From contig NZ_OCMS01000002.1 in NCBI RefSeq assembly GCF_900215325.1, positions 620,001-684,000 on the forward strand: DNA of 64,000 bases, given 5' to 3'. The position numbers and the translations under genes were made by a program. Origin of the DNA: Fibrobacter sp. UWB16. GTDB taxonomy: Bacteria; Fibrobacterota; Fibrobacteria; Fibrobacterales; Fibrobacteraceae. Under the pieces are notes generated by a model. The model was given only the letters and a program-made list of their open reading frames with translations. It ran no database searches and was not told the DNA's origin. Below, one piece after another: positions 1-6,884 of the stretch (positions are counted from its first letter, which is position 1; the number at the start of each line of letters is the position of its first letter).

Positions 1-2
1 GA

Positions 3-533
3 GAACGTGTTGTTGTAAATGCTTATATTCCCAAAGAATCGAAAAAAATGTGGATATATAAAGAACCGCTTTTGTATCGTTCTGAAATAGAACGGTTTAC
101 TCCTTGTATTGATAAACATGTGAAGGCGAATATGGATTATTTCCTAAAAACATGCCTTTATGATAAAATTCTCTCTCATGAAGATGTATTTGATCAACTT
201 GCTTCATTTATGAGAGAAAAATATGAAGAATTAAGTAATTACTGTAATCGAGAAGATAAAATAAAAGTTGCAATTGTTTATGTGATGGATGATCGAAGTG
301 TTCGAATGAAACAGTTCGACAGTCCGACTTGTTTAGATGATTCCTTCGATGTTGATCCAGTTGTTCGAGAATGGCGTGCTGTAGATTCTCTAGTCAAGGA
401 ACTTGTCGAGCCTTTCGATGATAAGTGTGATTGGCGGAATTTAGTTCCGAACCCTAAACAATTTTCGGATGAAAAATATAAACGGGATGGTTGGTCGCTT
501 GTTTTAACAGAAAAGGATTGCCCAGAATTATGA
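3..533 (+). CDS. hypothetical protein, 5' end cut by window
   Basis: The frame is open to the left edge (codons read ERVVVNAYIPKESKKM before the first internal ATG at 48), so the gene very probably begins outside the window and 176 residues are visible. The protein is charged and rich in Asp, Glu and Lys, with no membrane segment or motif I recognise. Its stop overlaps the start of the next gene (ATGA at 530-533), so the two are probably translationally coupled. The gene is AT-rich and uses AAA and GAA codons freely, unlike the AAG-rich genes further right. Function unknown. Confidence 0.7.
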   Translation, partial: ERVVVNAYIPKESKKMWIYKEPLLYRSEIERFTPCIDKHVKANMDYFLKTCLYDKILSHEDVFDQLASFMREKYEELSNYCNREDKIKVAIVYVMDDRSVRMKQFDSPTCLDDSFDVDPVVREWRAVDSLVKELVEPFDDKCDWRNLVPNPKQFSDEKYKRDGWSLVLTEKDCPEL

Positions 534-1156
534 AACATCTAATAGTTTATTTGTTGCTGGCCTGTTCATCTGTCTTGGCTTATAATGATAGTCTTGTTTA
601 TTCGTTTTATTCATTAAAGAATATGGTAGCTCCGAATGAATACCGTAAAAACGACTTTTCTGCAGTATTTGGAAATACTGTATTTGAACAAAATGGTTTG
701 TTCATTTTTTACGAACGTTTAGGAATTCAACGTCTGTATGTTAGAAGTGATGAAAATCGTGAAAGGGAATGGAATGTTTATCAGTTGCCTGAAACACATA
801 TGCTACCGTGGCTTCATCCTGAAAAATACATGGAAAAAAGAAGTCAATTGCTAAAAGAAAATTTTTTTGTTGAAAAATGTAAGACGCAAATACCTTCAGA
901 TGAACTTCTGCTTGCTGATTTAGATTCTTTACATATTGATATGCATCTCTATGTTGTGCCAGGAAAATCGTATAACCGAAATTTAGATTATGTAATAATG
1001 GGCTTTTCACAAAAAAACGGGAAACGACGTTATTTTTATTATGTCAAATATAATGACTTTTGGGAAAAGAAAGAAAAACGTTTTGCAGTGTATGCGAATG
1101 TGTTCAAAATTATGGAAAATATAGACGAAAAGATTGTTTTCCCGGAGTGTCGATGA
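530..1156 (+). CDS. secreted protein of unknown function
   Basis: The frame opens further upstream, but the ATG at 530 overlaps the preceding stop (ATGA) and places a clear signal peptide first: MKHLIVYLLLACSSVLA, with likely cleavage after the second Ala. The mature part is about 190 residues, rich in aromatic and charged residues, with no recognised domain. The ATGA overlaps on both sides make it the middle gene of a three-gene coupled operon. AT-rich like its neighbours. Function unknown; periplasmic or surface location is inferred from the signal peptide only. Confidence 0.75.
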   Translation: MKHLIVYLLLACSSVLAYNDSLVYSFYSLKNMVAPNEYRKNDFSAVFGNTVFEQNGLFIFYERLGIQRLYVRSDENREREWNVYQLPETHMLPWLHPEKYMEKRSQLLKENFFVEKCKTQIPSDELLLADLDSLHIDMHLYVVPGKSYNRNLDYVIMGFSQKNGKRRYFYYVKYNDFWEKKEKRFAVYANVFKIMENIDEKIVFPECR

Positions 1157-1884
1157 AAATATTTTGTTTTGTGCTCTTTGTTTTTTTAATGGCTTCGTGC
1201 AGTTTGTTGCCAATTAATACTTACAAAGGCGATTTGTATGAACGAAAATTTTTTGTTGAAAAATTGAAAACAGATTATTTTGAAGAATGGGGTTTAATCC
1301 GTACAACAGGATATGGCGTTAATGTGAAATGGAATAAAAAAGTTGTTCCCAATGATTCTTCTGTTAAATTTGTATGTCGAGATGTTTCTGGCATTAAAGG
1401 TTTCTTTGCTGGAAGATTGATTCATGATGAAAAAAAAGAAAAAATAATAGTGGAGTGTTTCAGTCAGCCGGAGAAACCTATAAATTCTTATTCTTTTAAT
1501 GATTTGTTGATAAAAAGAATGTTGAACCAGCATCGTCTCGTATGGACTCTTAAGGATTCGGTTTTCAAGATTCTTTATGGTGGTGATAGTATTCAAATTC
1601 TTTCTGGAGAGTATTACAACCATAGATTAGTTTGCTCTGAAAAAGACCCCCAAGAATGTATGTTTGATTCTGATTTTGAAAAAAAGAAAGATGAAATATA
1701 TTTTGATGGTCCTTTCTACGAAATTTCTTTACCCACAAAAGGTCGTGTTCGTTCTTTGAAAATTCTGAAAGATTTTAAGAATTCTTCCGCTTACGAGCAC
1801 CTAAAACTCGACCCATCTATTCTCCCGCTCGAAAGCCCTGGCTATAAGAAACTCCGCGAACAGGAAAATGCGTTAATCAAGTAA
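1153..1884 (+). CDS. lipoprotein of unknown function
   Basis: The ATG at 1153 overlaps the previous stop (ATGA) and gives MKIFCFVLFVFLMASC, a signal peptide ending in a lipobox (LMAS|C), so the 243-residue product is predicted to be a lipoprotein. The mature part has no recognised domain. This is the last gene of the coupled AT-rich operon. About 110 bases follow before the convergent U32-family gene, and I see no strong terminator in them. Confidence 0.75.
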   Translation: MKIFCFVLFVFLMASCSLLPINTYKGDLYERKFFVEKLKTDYFEEWGLIRTTGYGVNVKWNKKVVPNDSSVKFVCRDVSGIKGFFAGRLIHDEKKEKIIVECFSQPEKPINSYSFNDLLIKRMLNQHRLVWTLKDSVFKILYGGDSIQILSGEYYNHRLVCSEKDPQECMFDSDFEKKKDEIYFDGPFYEISLPTKGRVRSLKILKDFKNSSAYEHLKLDPSILPLESPGYKKLREQENALIK

Positions 1885-1997
1885 AAACTTGCGAGATAAA
1901 ATAAGCGAATAAAATGAGAGCGCACAGCAATTTTTCGATGTTGATGAATATTGTATATTCATTTAGAAAATATTTACTGTCTACTTCCTACTAATCT

Positions 1998-4583
1998 CTA
2001 AACACAACCTTTCTTTCGGTCTTGCCAGACGCTTTGATTGAACAGCTGACCTTCGGAGAGTCCGTACTTTTCTTCGACGCCTGCTTTTGAAATGGCGGTA
2101 TCAATGTCGAGCTTGCCGCGGATGGCTTGCGTATAAATGTCGATCTTGCGGCGGACGGATTCGGGCTCTTCATCCAAGAGTTCCAAACGGTAGCTGCTCA
2201 CGTTTTGTGCGATGAGCCTTGGCAAAAGCTTGAGGGCGGATTGCGGCTTGCCGACAAAGAGCGTGTTGCGGCATTCGGCATCGGATTGCAAGAAGTGGCG
2301 TTCGCCCTTGTGGTCGAGAATTTCGACTTTGTGCTGTGTGCAAATCTTTTTGCATTCGGGGAAGCGGCGGCCGGTCGTGAGGGCGCGTGCAAAGGCGCAG
2401 TATTCCGAGTGGAATGCGGGCATGTACTGGTGCAGAGCGAGTTCGAGCTTGCTTCCGTCAATGTTCTTGAGCAAGTCAAAAAGCTGGGTGCTGTTGAGGT
2501 CCCACGACGGGTGCAATTTTTCAAGTCCTTGTGCCAAAAGCCAATCGTAGCTTGCGCTGTTAGTGGCATTTAAGCTGTAGTCGCCGACCATCGGGATTCC
2601 GGAATCCTTGAGGAGCGCGAGCGAACCGAGGTTACGCACCAGAGCAAATTCCGGCATGAGCGTAAGAATTTGTTTGATGTAATGGTTTTCGCTTGGCTTG
2701 TGGATGCGGAGCGTGGCGATGCCTGCTTCAAAGCCGAGTTTGTGGATGTGTTCGAGCGGTTCGTCGTATTTCACGCCCCAGTCAAAATCCATGACGACTT
2801 TGTCGATGTCGAGGCCTTGCAATGCGTCAATTTGTTCGGGACGGCGGACGAGAACGGTTATCGTGCGACGATTCTTGGAAGTGCTCGTAGTGCTGCCGGG
2901 AGTGCCCGCGACCATGCTTGTACTGCGTGCGACGCTGTGTAGGAATGCGCGACCATTGTCTGCAGAAGGGGCGAGTTCTTTCCACTGCAAGCGCTTTTCG
3001 TCCAAGGCTTGAACGGCTTCTTGACGGAGCGTTCGCAAGACTTTGCCGGGGAGGAATGCGTTTGCTGGCAACTTGATTTCGAGCTTGTCGAGAACGTAAG
3101 CGGTCGCGCTCAATCCAGAAAGTTCTTTCTTGGCGATGGCTTGGAGTGCATCGGGAGCGACTTCGTTGCGGGCTGCTTCGAGGATGGCTCCTTCGACGGT
3201 GACCGCGCGCGTCTCGTTATCTGATGCCGATATTGTCAATTTCAGTGGTTCGCCAATTTTCCCTTCGAGTGTCATGCAAACAGGAATGTGCTTGGCGAAA
3301 CTCTTATCCGTAAAAGTCTTGTGGAGTTCTTTTTCGAGAGCGGGGGAGTCGTTGCGGTATGCTTTCATGCCGTAAGAGACTTTGCGCAAGTTGAATTCTC
3401 GGCCGAATTCCAAACGGACTTGCGACTTCCCGGCGCGGCTAGCAAACGTCGCTTTGTACAGTCGGCTTCCCGTTTGTCGCGGTTCCGGCTCTGCCCTATA
3501 TTCCTCAAATAAAATCCCGTCGCCCGGCAATAAAGTGCATGGAACAGGCTTGTCTTCAAGTTCCACAATCACGCCGTTGCGGTCTACTTGAACGACAGTT
3601 CCGATAAATTCACCATGGTGGTTCGAGAACGATCCGTCGACGAGTTCCTGGTGATTTACGCCATCGAGCCAACCTGTGTTGAGCCCGCGGGAGAACAGGA
3701 CTTCCAGCGGTTCCAAGTCCTGTGCGGTAAGCTCGGCGGCATTTCCATTCGCACACTCGGCATTTGCTTTATAACCTTTCTCGCTCAGAATTTCCAATGC
3801 CTTGCGATACGCGTGCGAAACGGCGGCCACATATTCCGGGCTTTTCAAACGCCCTTCGACCTTGAGCGATTCCACGCCGATTTCCTTGAGCTCTTCAAGC
3901 TTCGGAAGCGCACACAGGTCTCGCGTGCTGAACAAGTAGCGAGCCTTCGGGTCCTTCCATTCCTTGCCGTCCACAAAAATGCGGTAGGGAAGGCGGCAGC
4001 TTTGGGCGCACTGCCCGCGGTTTGCCGAGCGTCCGCCAAAGTTTTCGCTGGTAAGGCACTGCCCCGAGTACGAGACGCAAAGCGCCCCGTGGATGAAAAC
4101 TTCCAGTTCCAAGTCGGTGAGGCTCTTGATTTGCGCAATTTGTTTTGCCGAAAGTTCGCGAGCCAAGACCGCTCTTGAAAATCCGATGTCCTTGACCAAG
4201 TTCACGGCTTCGGAACTCGCGAGCGTCATTTGCGTGCTCGCGTGGATTTCCTGTTCTGGGCTAATCGCCTTGATGAGCCTTGCGAGCCCGATGTCCTGGA
4301 TGATGAACGCGTCCGGCTTTAACGCAATCAAGCGTTCCAAAAATTCCGGCAACTCCTGAATTTCGCGCTCGAAGATGAGGATGTTCATCGCAAGGTACGT
4401 CTTTACGCCGCGAAGCCTTGCGTAGCGGATCATTTCTTCGACATCTTCAAATGAAAAATCTTCGGTTCGACCGCGTGCGTTCCAGTGAGGTACACCATAA
4501 TAAACCGCGTCCGCCCCGTTGTTAATGGCGGATTCCAGCATGTCGCGCGTACCGACAGGCAAAAGAAGTTCAGGATTGTTCAT
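1998..4583 (-). CDS. peptidase U32 family protein, RlhA/YdcP-like, extended
   Basis: The N-terminal 330 residues are a U32 domain: LLLPVGTRDMLESAINNGADAVYYG at the start (a TIM-barrel opening), then IHGALCVSYSGQCL and GGRSANRGQCAQSCR with the family Cys residues. The GGRSANRGQC segment resembles RlhA (YdcP), which hydroxylates C2501 of 23S rRNA, more than the tRNA enzyme TrhP. About 500 further residues contain a DUF3656-like middle and a second barrel-like C-terminal half, so at 861 residues the protein is longer than E. coli RlhA. A TATTTT hexamer lies 7 bases before the ATG with no Shine-Dalgarno. Family assignment is firm; the exact substrate is inferred. Confidence 0.85.
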   Translation of the reverse strand: MNNPELLLPVGTRDMLESAINNGADAVYYGVPHWNARGRTEDFSFEDVEEMIRYARLRGVKTYLAMNILIFEREIQELPEFLERLIALKPDAFIIQDIGLARLIKAISPEQEIHASTQMTLASSEAVNLVKDIGFSRAVLARELSAKQIAQIKSLTDLELEVFIHGALCVSYSGQCLTSENFGGRSANRGQCAQSCRLPYRIFVDGKEWKDPKARYLFSTRDLCALPKLEELKEIGVESLKVEGRLKSPEYVAAVSHAYRKALEILSEKGYKANAECANGNAAELTAQDLEPLEVLFSRGLNTGWLDGVNHQELVDGSFSNHHGEFIGTVVQVDRNGVIVELEDKPVPCTLLPGDGILFEEYRAEPEPRQTGSRLYKATFASRAGKSQVRLEFGREFNLRKVSYGMKAYRNDSPALEKELHKTFTDKSFAKHIPVCMTLEGKIGEPLKLTISASDNETRAVTVEGAILEAARNEVAPDALQAIAKKELSGLSATAYVLDKLEIKLPANAFLPGKVLRTLRQEAVQALDEKRLQWKELAPSADNGRAFLHSVARSTSMVAGTPGSTTSTSKNRRTITVLVRRPEQIDALQGLDIDKVVMDFDWGVKYDEPLEHIHKLGFEAGIATLRIHKPSENHYIKQILTLMPEFALVRNLGSLALLKDSGIPMVGDYSLNATNSASYDWLLAQGLEKLHPSWDLNSTQLFDLLKNIDGSKLELALHQYMPAFHSEYCAFARALTTGRRFPECKKICTQHKVEILDHKGERHFLQSDAECRNTLFVGKPQSALKLLPRLIAQNVSSYRLELLDEEPESVRRKIDIYTQAIRGKLDIDTAISKAGVEEKYGLSEGQLFNQSVWQDRKKGCV

Positions 4584-4590
4584 ACCCGCA

Positions 4591-4596
4591 AAAATA
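4591..4596 (-). promoter_or_regulatory. -10-like hexamer, probable leaderless start of U32 gene
   Basis: On the minus strand TATTTT is followed by TGCGGGT and the ATG at 4583, a 7-base spacer. Transcription would begin at or within a base of the start codon. No Shine-Dalgarno sequence is present. Confidence 0.5.
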
Positions 4597-4600
4597 GAAT

Positions 4601-4948
4601 TTACACTTCGTCTAAATTGTAGCCGAATTGCACAATGGCGCCGGTATTGGCTTCACGGAAAATGCGCAAGTGGGCAAGCCCTTCGAGGATGGCGTTGTCA
4701 AGCGTGTCTTGGTTTTGCGCTGCATCGAACCCAAGTCCAATGGTAGGTATGTCCTGCGAACCTTTGTAACCCTCGTGGATGACCTTCACGTAAGTGTATT
4801 CCGGATCCATCTCAAGGATGGCTTCGTGGATGTGCTTGTCGTTATAGCCCGGATCGCTCTCGAATGATTGCTCGGAACGGCTACGGATCGTAAGAGAACC
4901 GCAATAGCCATCCTGTTTAAATTTCAACCATTTTTGTCCGACTGTCAT
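4601..4948 (-). CDS. small hypothetical protein
   Basis: A 115-residue soluble protein with no signal peptide or membrane segment. The sequence mixes charged stretches with a conserved-looking core (IPTIGLGFDAAQNQDTLDNAILEGLAHL). GAAGGA precedes the ATG by a normal distance, so the start is well supported. It diverges from the small lipoprotein gene at 4981, the two sharing a 32-base promoter region, and runs toward the U32 gene in the same direction. No function recognised. Confidence 0.7.
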   Translation of the reverse strand: MTVGQKWLKFKQDGYCGSLTIRSRSEQSFESDPGYNDKHIHEAILEMDPEYTYVKVIHEGYKGSQDIPTIGLGFDAAQNQDTLDNAILEGLAHLRIFREANTGAIVQFGYNLDEV

Positions 4949-4968
4949 AATTCCTTCAAAAAATAATC

Positions 4969-4974
4969 TAATTT
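4969..4974 (+). promoter_or_regulatory. -10-like hexamer, probable leaderless start
   Basis: TAATTT is followed by exactly 6 bases (TGCGAT) and the ATG at 4981. The first transcribed base is expected at or beside the A of ATG. No ribosome-binding site is visible. Confidence 0.5.
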
Positions 4975-4980
4975 TGCGAT

Positions 4981-5199
4981 ATGTTCAAGAAATCCCTTAT
5001 TTTGTCGTCTTTAGTTTGCATTTCAATGTTTGGATTCTCGGGCTGCTCCAACCAGGAGGCTGAGTACAAAATTGCAACTCTTACCGAAGAAAATGCCCGT
5101 CTGGCACGTCAAGTCCTTGTTCTCAAGGCTACTTTGGATTCATTGAACGCCCACAACAAGGCTGTGGATCACTCGCTCAAGTCTCTGGACATGAAATAA
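4981..5199 (+). CDS. small coiled-coil lipoprotein
   Basis: A 72-residue protein with a lipoprotein signal: MFKKSLILSSLVCISMFGFSGC, lipobox FSG|C. The mature 50 residues form a probable heptad coiled coil (IATLTEENARLARQVLVLKATLDSLNAH cut at either end by charged residues), so it resembles Lpp-type or OmpA-linked small lipoproteins in layout, though not clearly in sequence. It ends in Lys, as Lpp does, but that alone does not show attachment to peptidoglycan. Leaderless start predicted. Confidence 0.75.
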   Translation: MFKKSLILSSLVCISMFGFSGCSNQEAEYKIATLTEENARLARQVLVLKATLDSLNAHNKAVDHSLKSLDMK

Positions 5200-5287
5200 G
5201 AGAACCTTTGGGCGCATGTGCTCAAAAAAACATACAATTTTCTCTCATTTTCTTACAATAAACCGAATTTCTGCAAGAAAAATTTGT

Positions 5288-5293
5288 TAAATT
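5288..5293 (+). promoter_or_regulatory. -10-like hexamer for structured RNA
   Basis: TAAATT is followed by TGCGCTC and then the first base of the outer stem of the RNA at 5301. The predicted transcription start therefore coincides with the 5' end of the folded element, which supports both calls. Confidence 0.45.
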
Positions 5294-5300
5294 TGCGCTC

Positions 5301-5464
5301 GTGACTGGCCCCGGTTTGTCGCCACGGCGAAAACCATTTTTGCTTCCCACGTGAAGCCCCCGCGACCGTCAAGTCTCCAAGGAGGCGCTAGTAAGATGGT
5401 CTTTAATTAACCCACACATTCCAGTCACCCCGCCTGCAGGTTATTTTCCAGCCTGCTCGTGTGG
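5301..5464 (+). ncRNA. candidate structured RNA or riboswitch-like 5' leader
   Basis: An outer stem GTGACTGG (5301-5308) pairs perfectly with CCAGTCAC (5421-5428). It encloses three hairpins: GGTTT/TCGCC with GGCGA/AAACC (5313-5335), GCTTC with GAAGC (5342-5357), and GACC with GGTC (5364-5401) around an inner CTC/GAG. A second stem, CCACAC (5412-5417) with GTGTGG (5459-5464), encloses GCAGG (5436-5440) with CCTGC (5452-5456). That second stem crosses the outer stem, so the two form a pseudoknot or are mutually exclusive. The start codon of the following gene lies 28 bases downstream, and no intrinsic terminator separates them. It may be the leader of that gene or a separate small RNA. It does not match a riboswitch class I know. 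Confidence 0.5.
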
Positions 5465-5492
5465 TTCAACCCTTACTTTATGAGGTGCCCAC

Positions 5493-6122
5493 ATGGAAAT
5501 AATCGCTCTCGCACTTTCACTCCTCGCAGTGATTCTGTGCATTGTTATCCTTGTTAAGGTTAATAAGCTTCTCACGATGCTTCGTACCCCGATTTTCAAG
5601 AAGCTCACCCCGGACATGAACTTGAAGCCGTCCGCCCGTCGCCCGATCAGCGCACAGGAAATGGCTCAGCGTGGTGGCAACAATAAGGAAAATCGCCAGA
5701 ACAAGGAACGTCCGAACAACAATAATAAGGACAACCGCAATCAGCAGCAGGCTCAGGCTCATGCCCCTGCAACGCGTGATCGCAATGAACAACAACAGCG
5801 TCCGGAACGTGGCCCGCGCCGCGAACGCCGCCCGGAACGCCCGCATCGTGAAGCTAACGCTGAAGCTCCTGTTGCTGCTGCAGAACAGGCCGCTCCGATT
5901 GCACCGGCTGCTGAAGCTCCGGTCGCCGAAGCTCGTCGCCCGCTCGCTCCGCGCATTCCGGTTGAAACTCCGGCCGCTCCGGCTGTCGAAGCTGCCCCGG
6001 TCGCTCCGGTTGCTGAAGCCCCGGCAGAAGCTGCTGCAGAAACCGCTTTTGATCCGTCCAAGGTCCGCTATGGCCGCCGCAACGTGATCAAGAAGGCTCC
6101 GGAACTCTCCGAAGAAGCTTAA
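5493..6122 (+). CDS. membrane-anchored low-complexity protein
   Basis: The 209-residue protein starts with one hydrophobic segment (EIIALALSLLAVILCIVILV, residues 2-21). A basic linker and an Asn/Gln/Arg/Glu-rich low-complexity region follow (about 60-125), then an Ala/Pro-rich stretch (125-185), and a short charged C-terminus with FDPSKVRYGRRN. GAGGTG precedes the ATG. The layout suggests a membrane-tethered flexible protein, possibly binding nucleic acid or cell wall, but I recognise no family. It follows the structured RNA and ends at a strong terminator, so it is likely a single-gene transcript. Confidence 0.75.
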   Translation: MEIIALALSLLAVILCIVILVKVNKLLTMLRTPIFKKLTPDMNLKPSARRPISAQEMAQRGGNNKENRQNKERPNNNNKDNRNQQQAQAHAPATRDRNEQQQRPERGPRRERRPERPHREANAEAPVAAAEQAAPIAPAAEAPVAEARRPLAPRIPVETPAAPAVEAAPVAPVAEAPAEAAAETAFDPSKVRYGRRNVIKKAPELSEEA

Positions 6123-6140
6123 TTCTCACGAGAATTTGCA

Positions 6141-6176
6141 AAAAATCCCAGTCCAACCGGACTGGGATTTTTTTTG
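6141..6176 (+). terminator. bidirectional intrinsic terminator
   Basis: AATCCCAGTCC pairs with GGACTGGGATT around a 4-base loop, with an A-run before and a T-run after. It lies between the convergent low-complexity gene and yoeB, and can serve both strands. Confidence 0.9.
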
Positions 6177-6180
6177 TATG

Positions 6181-6444
6181 CTAAACGTTTTCGTAGTGAC
6201 CTTTGCAAGAAAGAATGTCGATAAATTCACCATTAATTCTGTAGATTAGCCGATTGCCATCGTCAATTCGTCGACTCCAAAATCCGCTGAGGTTTCCTTT
6301 CAATGCTTCAGGCTTGCCTAAGCCTTCGAAATGGTTTCGCTCGATGTCTTTTACAAGTTGGTTAACTCTTTTGAGCGTTTTTTTATCTTGGGCTTGCCAA
6401 TAGAGGTAGTCGTCCCAAGCTTTATCGGACCAAATTTTCTTCAT
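6181..6444 (-). CDS. yoeB: YoeB-family mRNA interferase toxin
   Basis: The 87-residue protein aligns over its whole length with YoeB toxins, which cleave mRNA in the ribosomal A site. The residues known to matter in E. coli YoeB fall at the same numbers here: E46 (GKPEAL), R65 (GNRLIY), H83 and Y84 (CKGHYEN at the C-terminus). The ATG shares one base with the antitoxin stop (TAATG), so the pair is coupled. The terminator just downstream closes the operon. The toxin looks intact. Confidence 0.93.
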   Translation of the reverse strand: MKKIWSDKAWDDYLYWQAQDKKTLKRVNQLVKDIERNHFEGLGKPEALKGNLSGFWSRRIDDGNRLIYRINGEFIDILSCKGHYENV

Positions 6445-6713
6445 TAGTCGTCAACCTCAATGAGTTCATGTTCAACACCCTTCCCGGCGTTAAGCTGCTC
6501 GATGCCTTTCTTAAGAGCTTCGATGTCGTTTGCTTTGGCGTTGTAACGGGCAGAAGGTTCACGGACTTCAAAGGGAATGCGATGCTCATTGATGACGTTC
6601 TTGATGAACATGTAGATGGCTGCAGAGGTGGACAGCCCTACGTTATTGCAGAACTCGTCAAAACGTTCTTTGTCTTTGCTGTCGATTCGTGCGGAAACTG
6701 TTGCCTGTGCCAT
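6444..6713 (-). CDS. RelB/DinJ-family antitoxin
   Basis: The open frame extends upstream, but the start at 6713 has AAGGAG 8 bases before it and gives MAQATVSARIDSKDKERFDEF, the ribbon-helix-helix opening typical of RelB/DinJ antitoxins, followed by GLSTSAAIYMFIKNVI. The C-terminal half (about 50-89) is acidic and should wrap the toxin. DinJ-type antitoxins are more often paired with YafQ or RelE toxins than with YoeB, so this is a mixed pairing. It should repress its own operon; an inverted repeat at 6783-6821 lies upstream. Confidence 0.9.
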   Translation of the reverse strand: MAQATVSARIDSKDKERFDEFCNNVGLSTSAAIYMFIKNVINEHRIPFEVREPSARYNAKANDIEALKKGIEQLNAGKGVEHELIEVDD

Positions 6714-6782
6714 AAAATGCTCCTTTTTTATATTACTCAATTTACAAAAATGTAGTGCAAAGTGCAATAGATTGAATTTGAT

Positions 6783-6821
6783 GCTCTGCAAAATAATGCA
6801 AATTGCGTGATTTTGCAGAGC
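6783..6821. promoter_or_regulatory. 12-bp inverted repeat upstream of toxin-antitoxin operon
   Basis: GCTCTGCAAAAT at 6783-6794 and its exact complement ATTTTGCAGAGC at 6810-6821 are separated by 15 bases. The element lies 70-108 bases upstream of the antitoxin start and after the terminator of the preceding gene. It could be an operator for the RelB-type antitoxin. Its distance from the start codon is large, and a second hairpin role cannot be excluded. Confidence 0.5.
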
Positions 6822-6830
6822 TTTCTGCGG

Positions 6831-6860
6831 CAAAAAATCCCGCCTCGTTGGGCGGGACCT
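6831..6860 (-). terminator. intrinsic terminator of SPFH gene
   Basis: On the minus strand GTCCCGCC pairs with GGCGGGA around a short loop and is followed by TTTTTT. It lies directly after the SPFH gene stop. Confidence 0.88.
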
Positions 6861-6884
6861 TTGCTTTTTAAACCTTTTCAGCAC

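Noticed and set aside
5301-5464. Cobalamin or ZTP (pfl) riboswitch
   Set aside because: CCCGCGACCG and CGTGACTGG resemble pieces of those classes, but the cobalamin GGGAA and B12-box parts and the ZTP 3' motif are missing, and the downstream gene is unrelated to either pathway.
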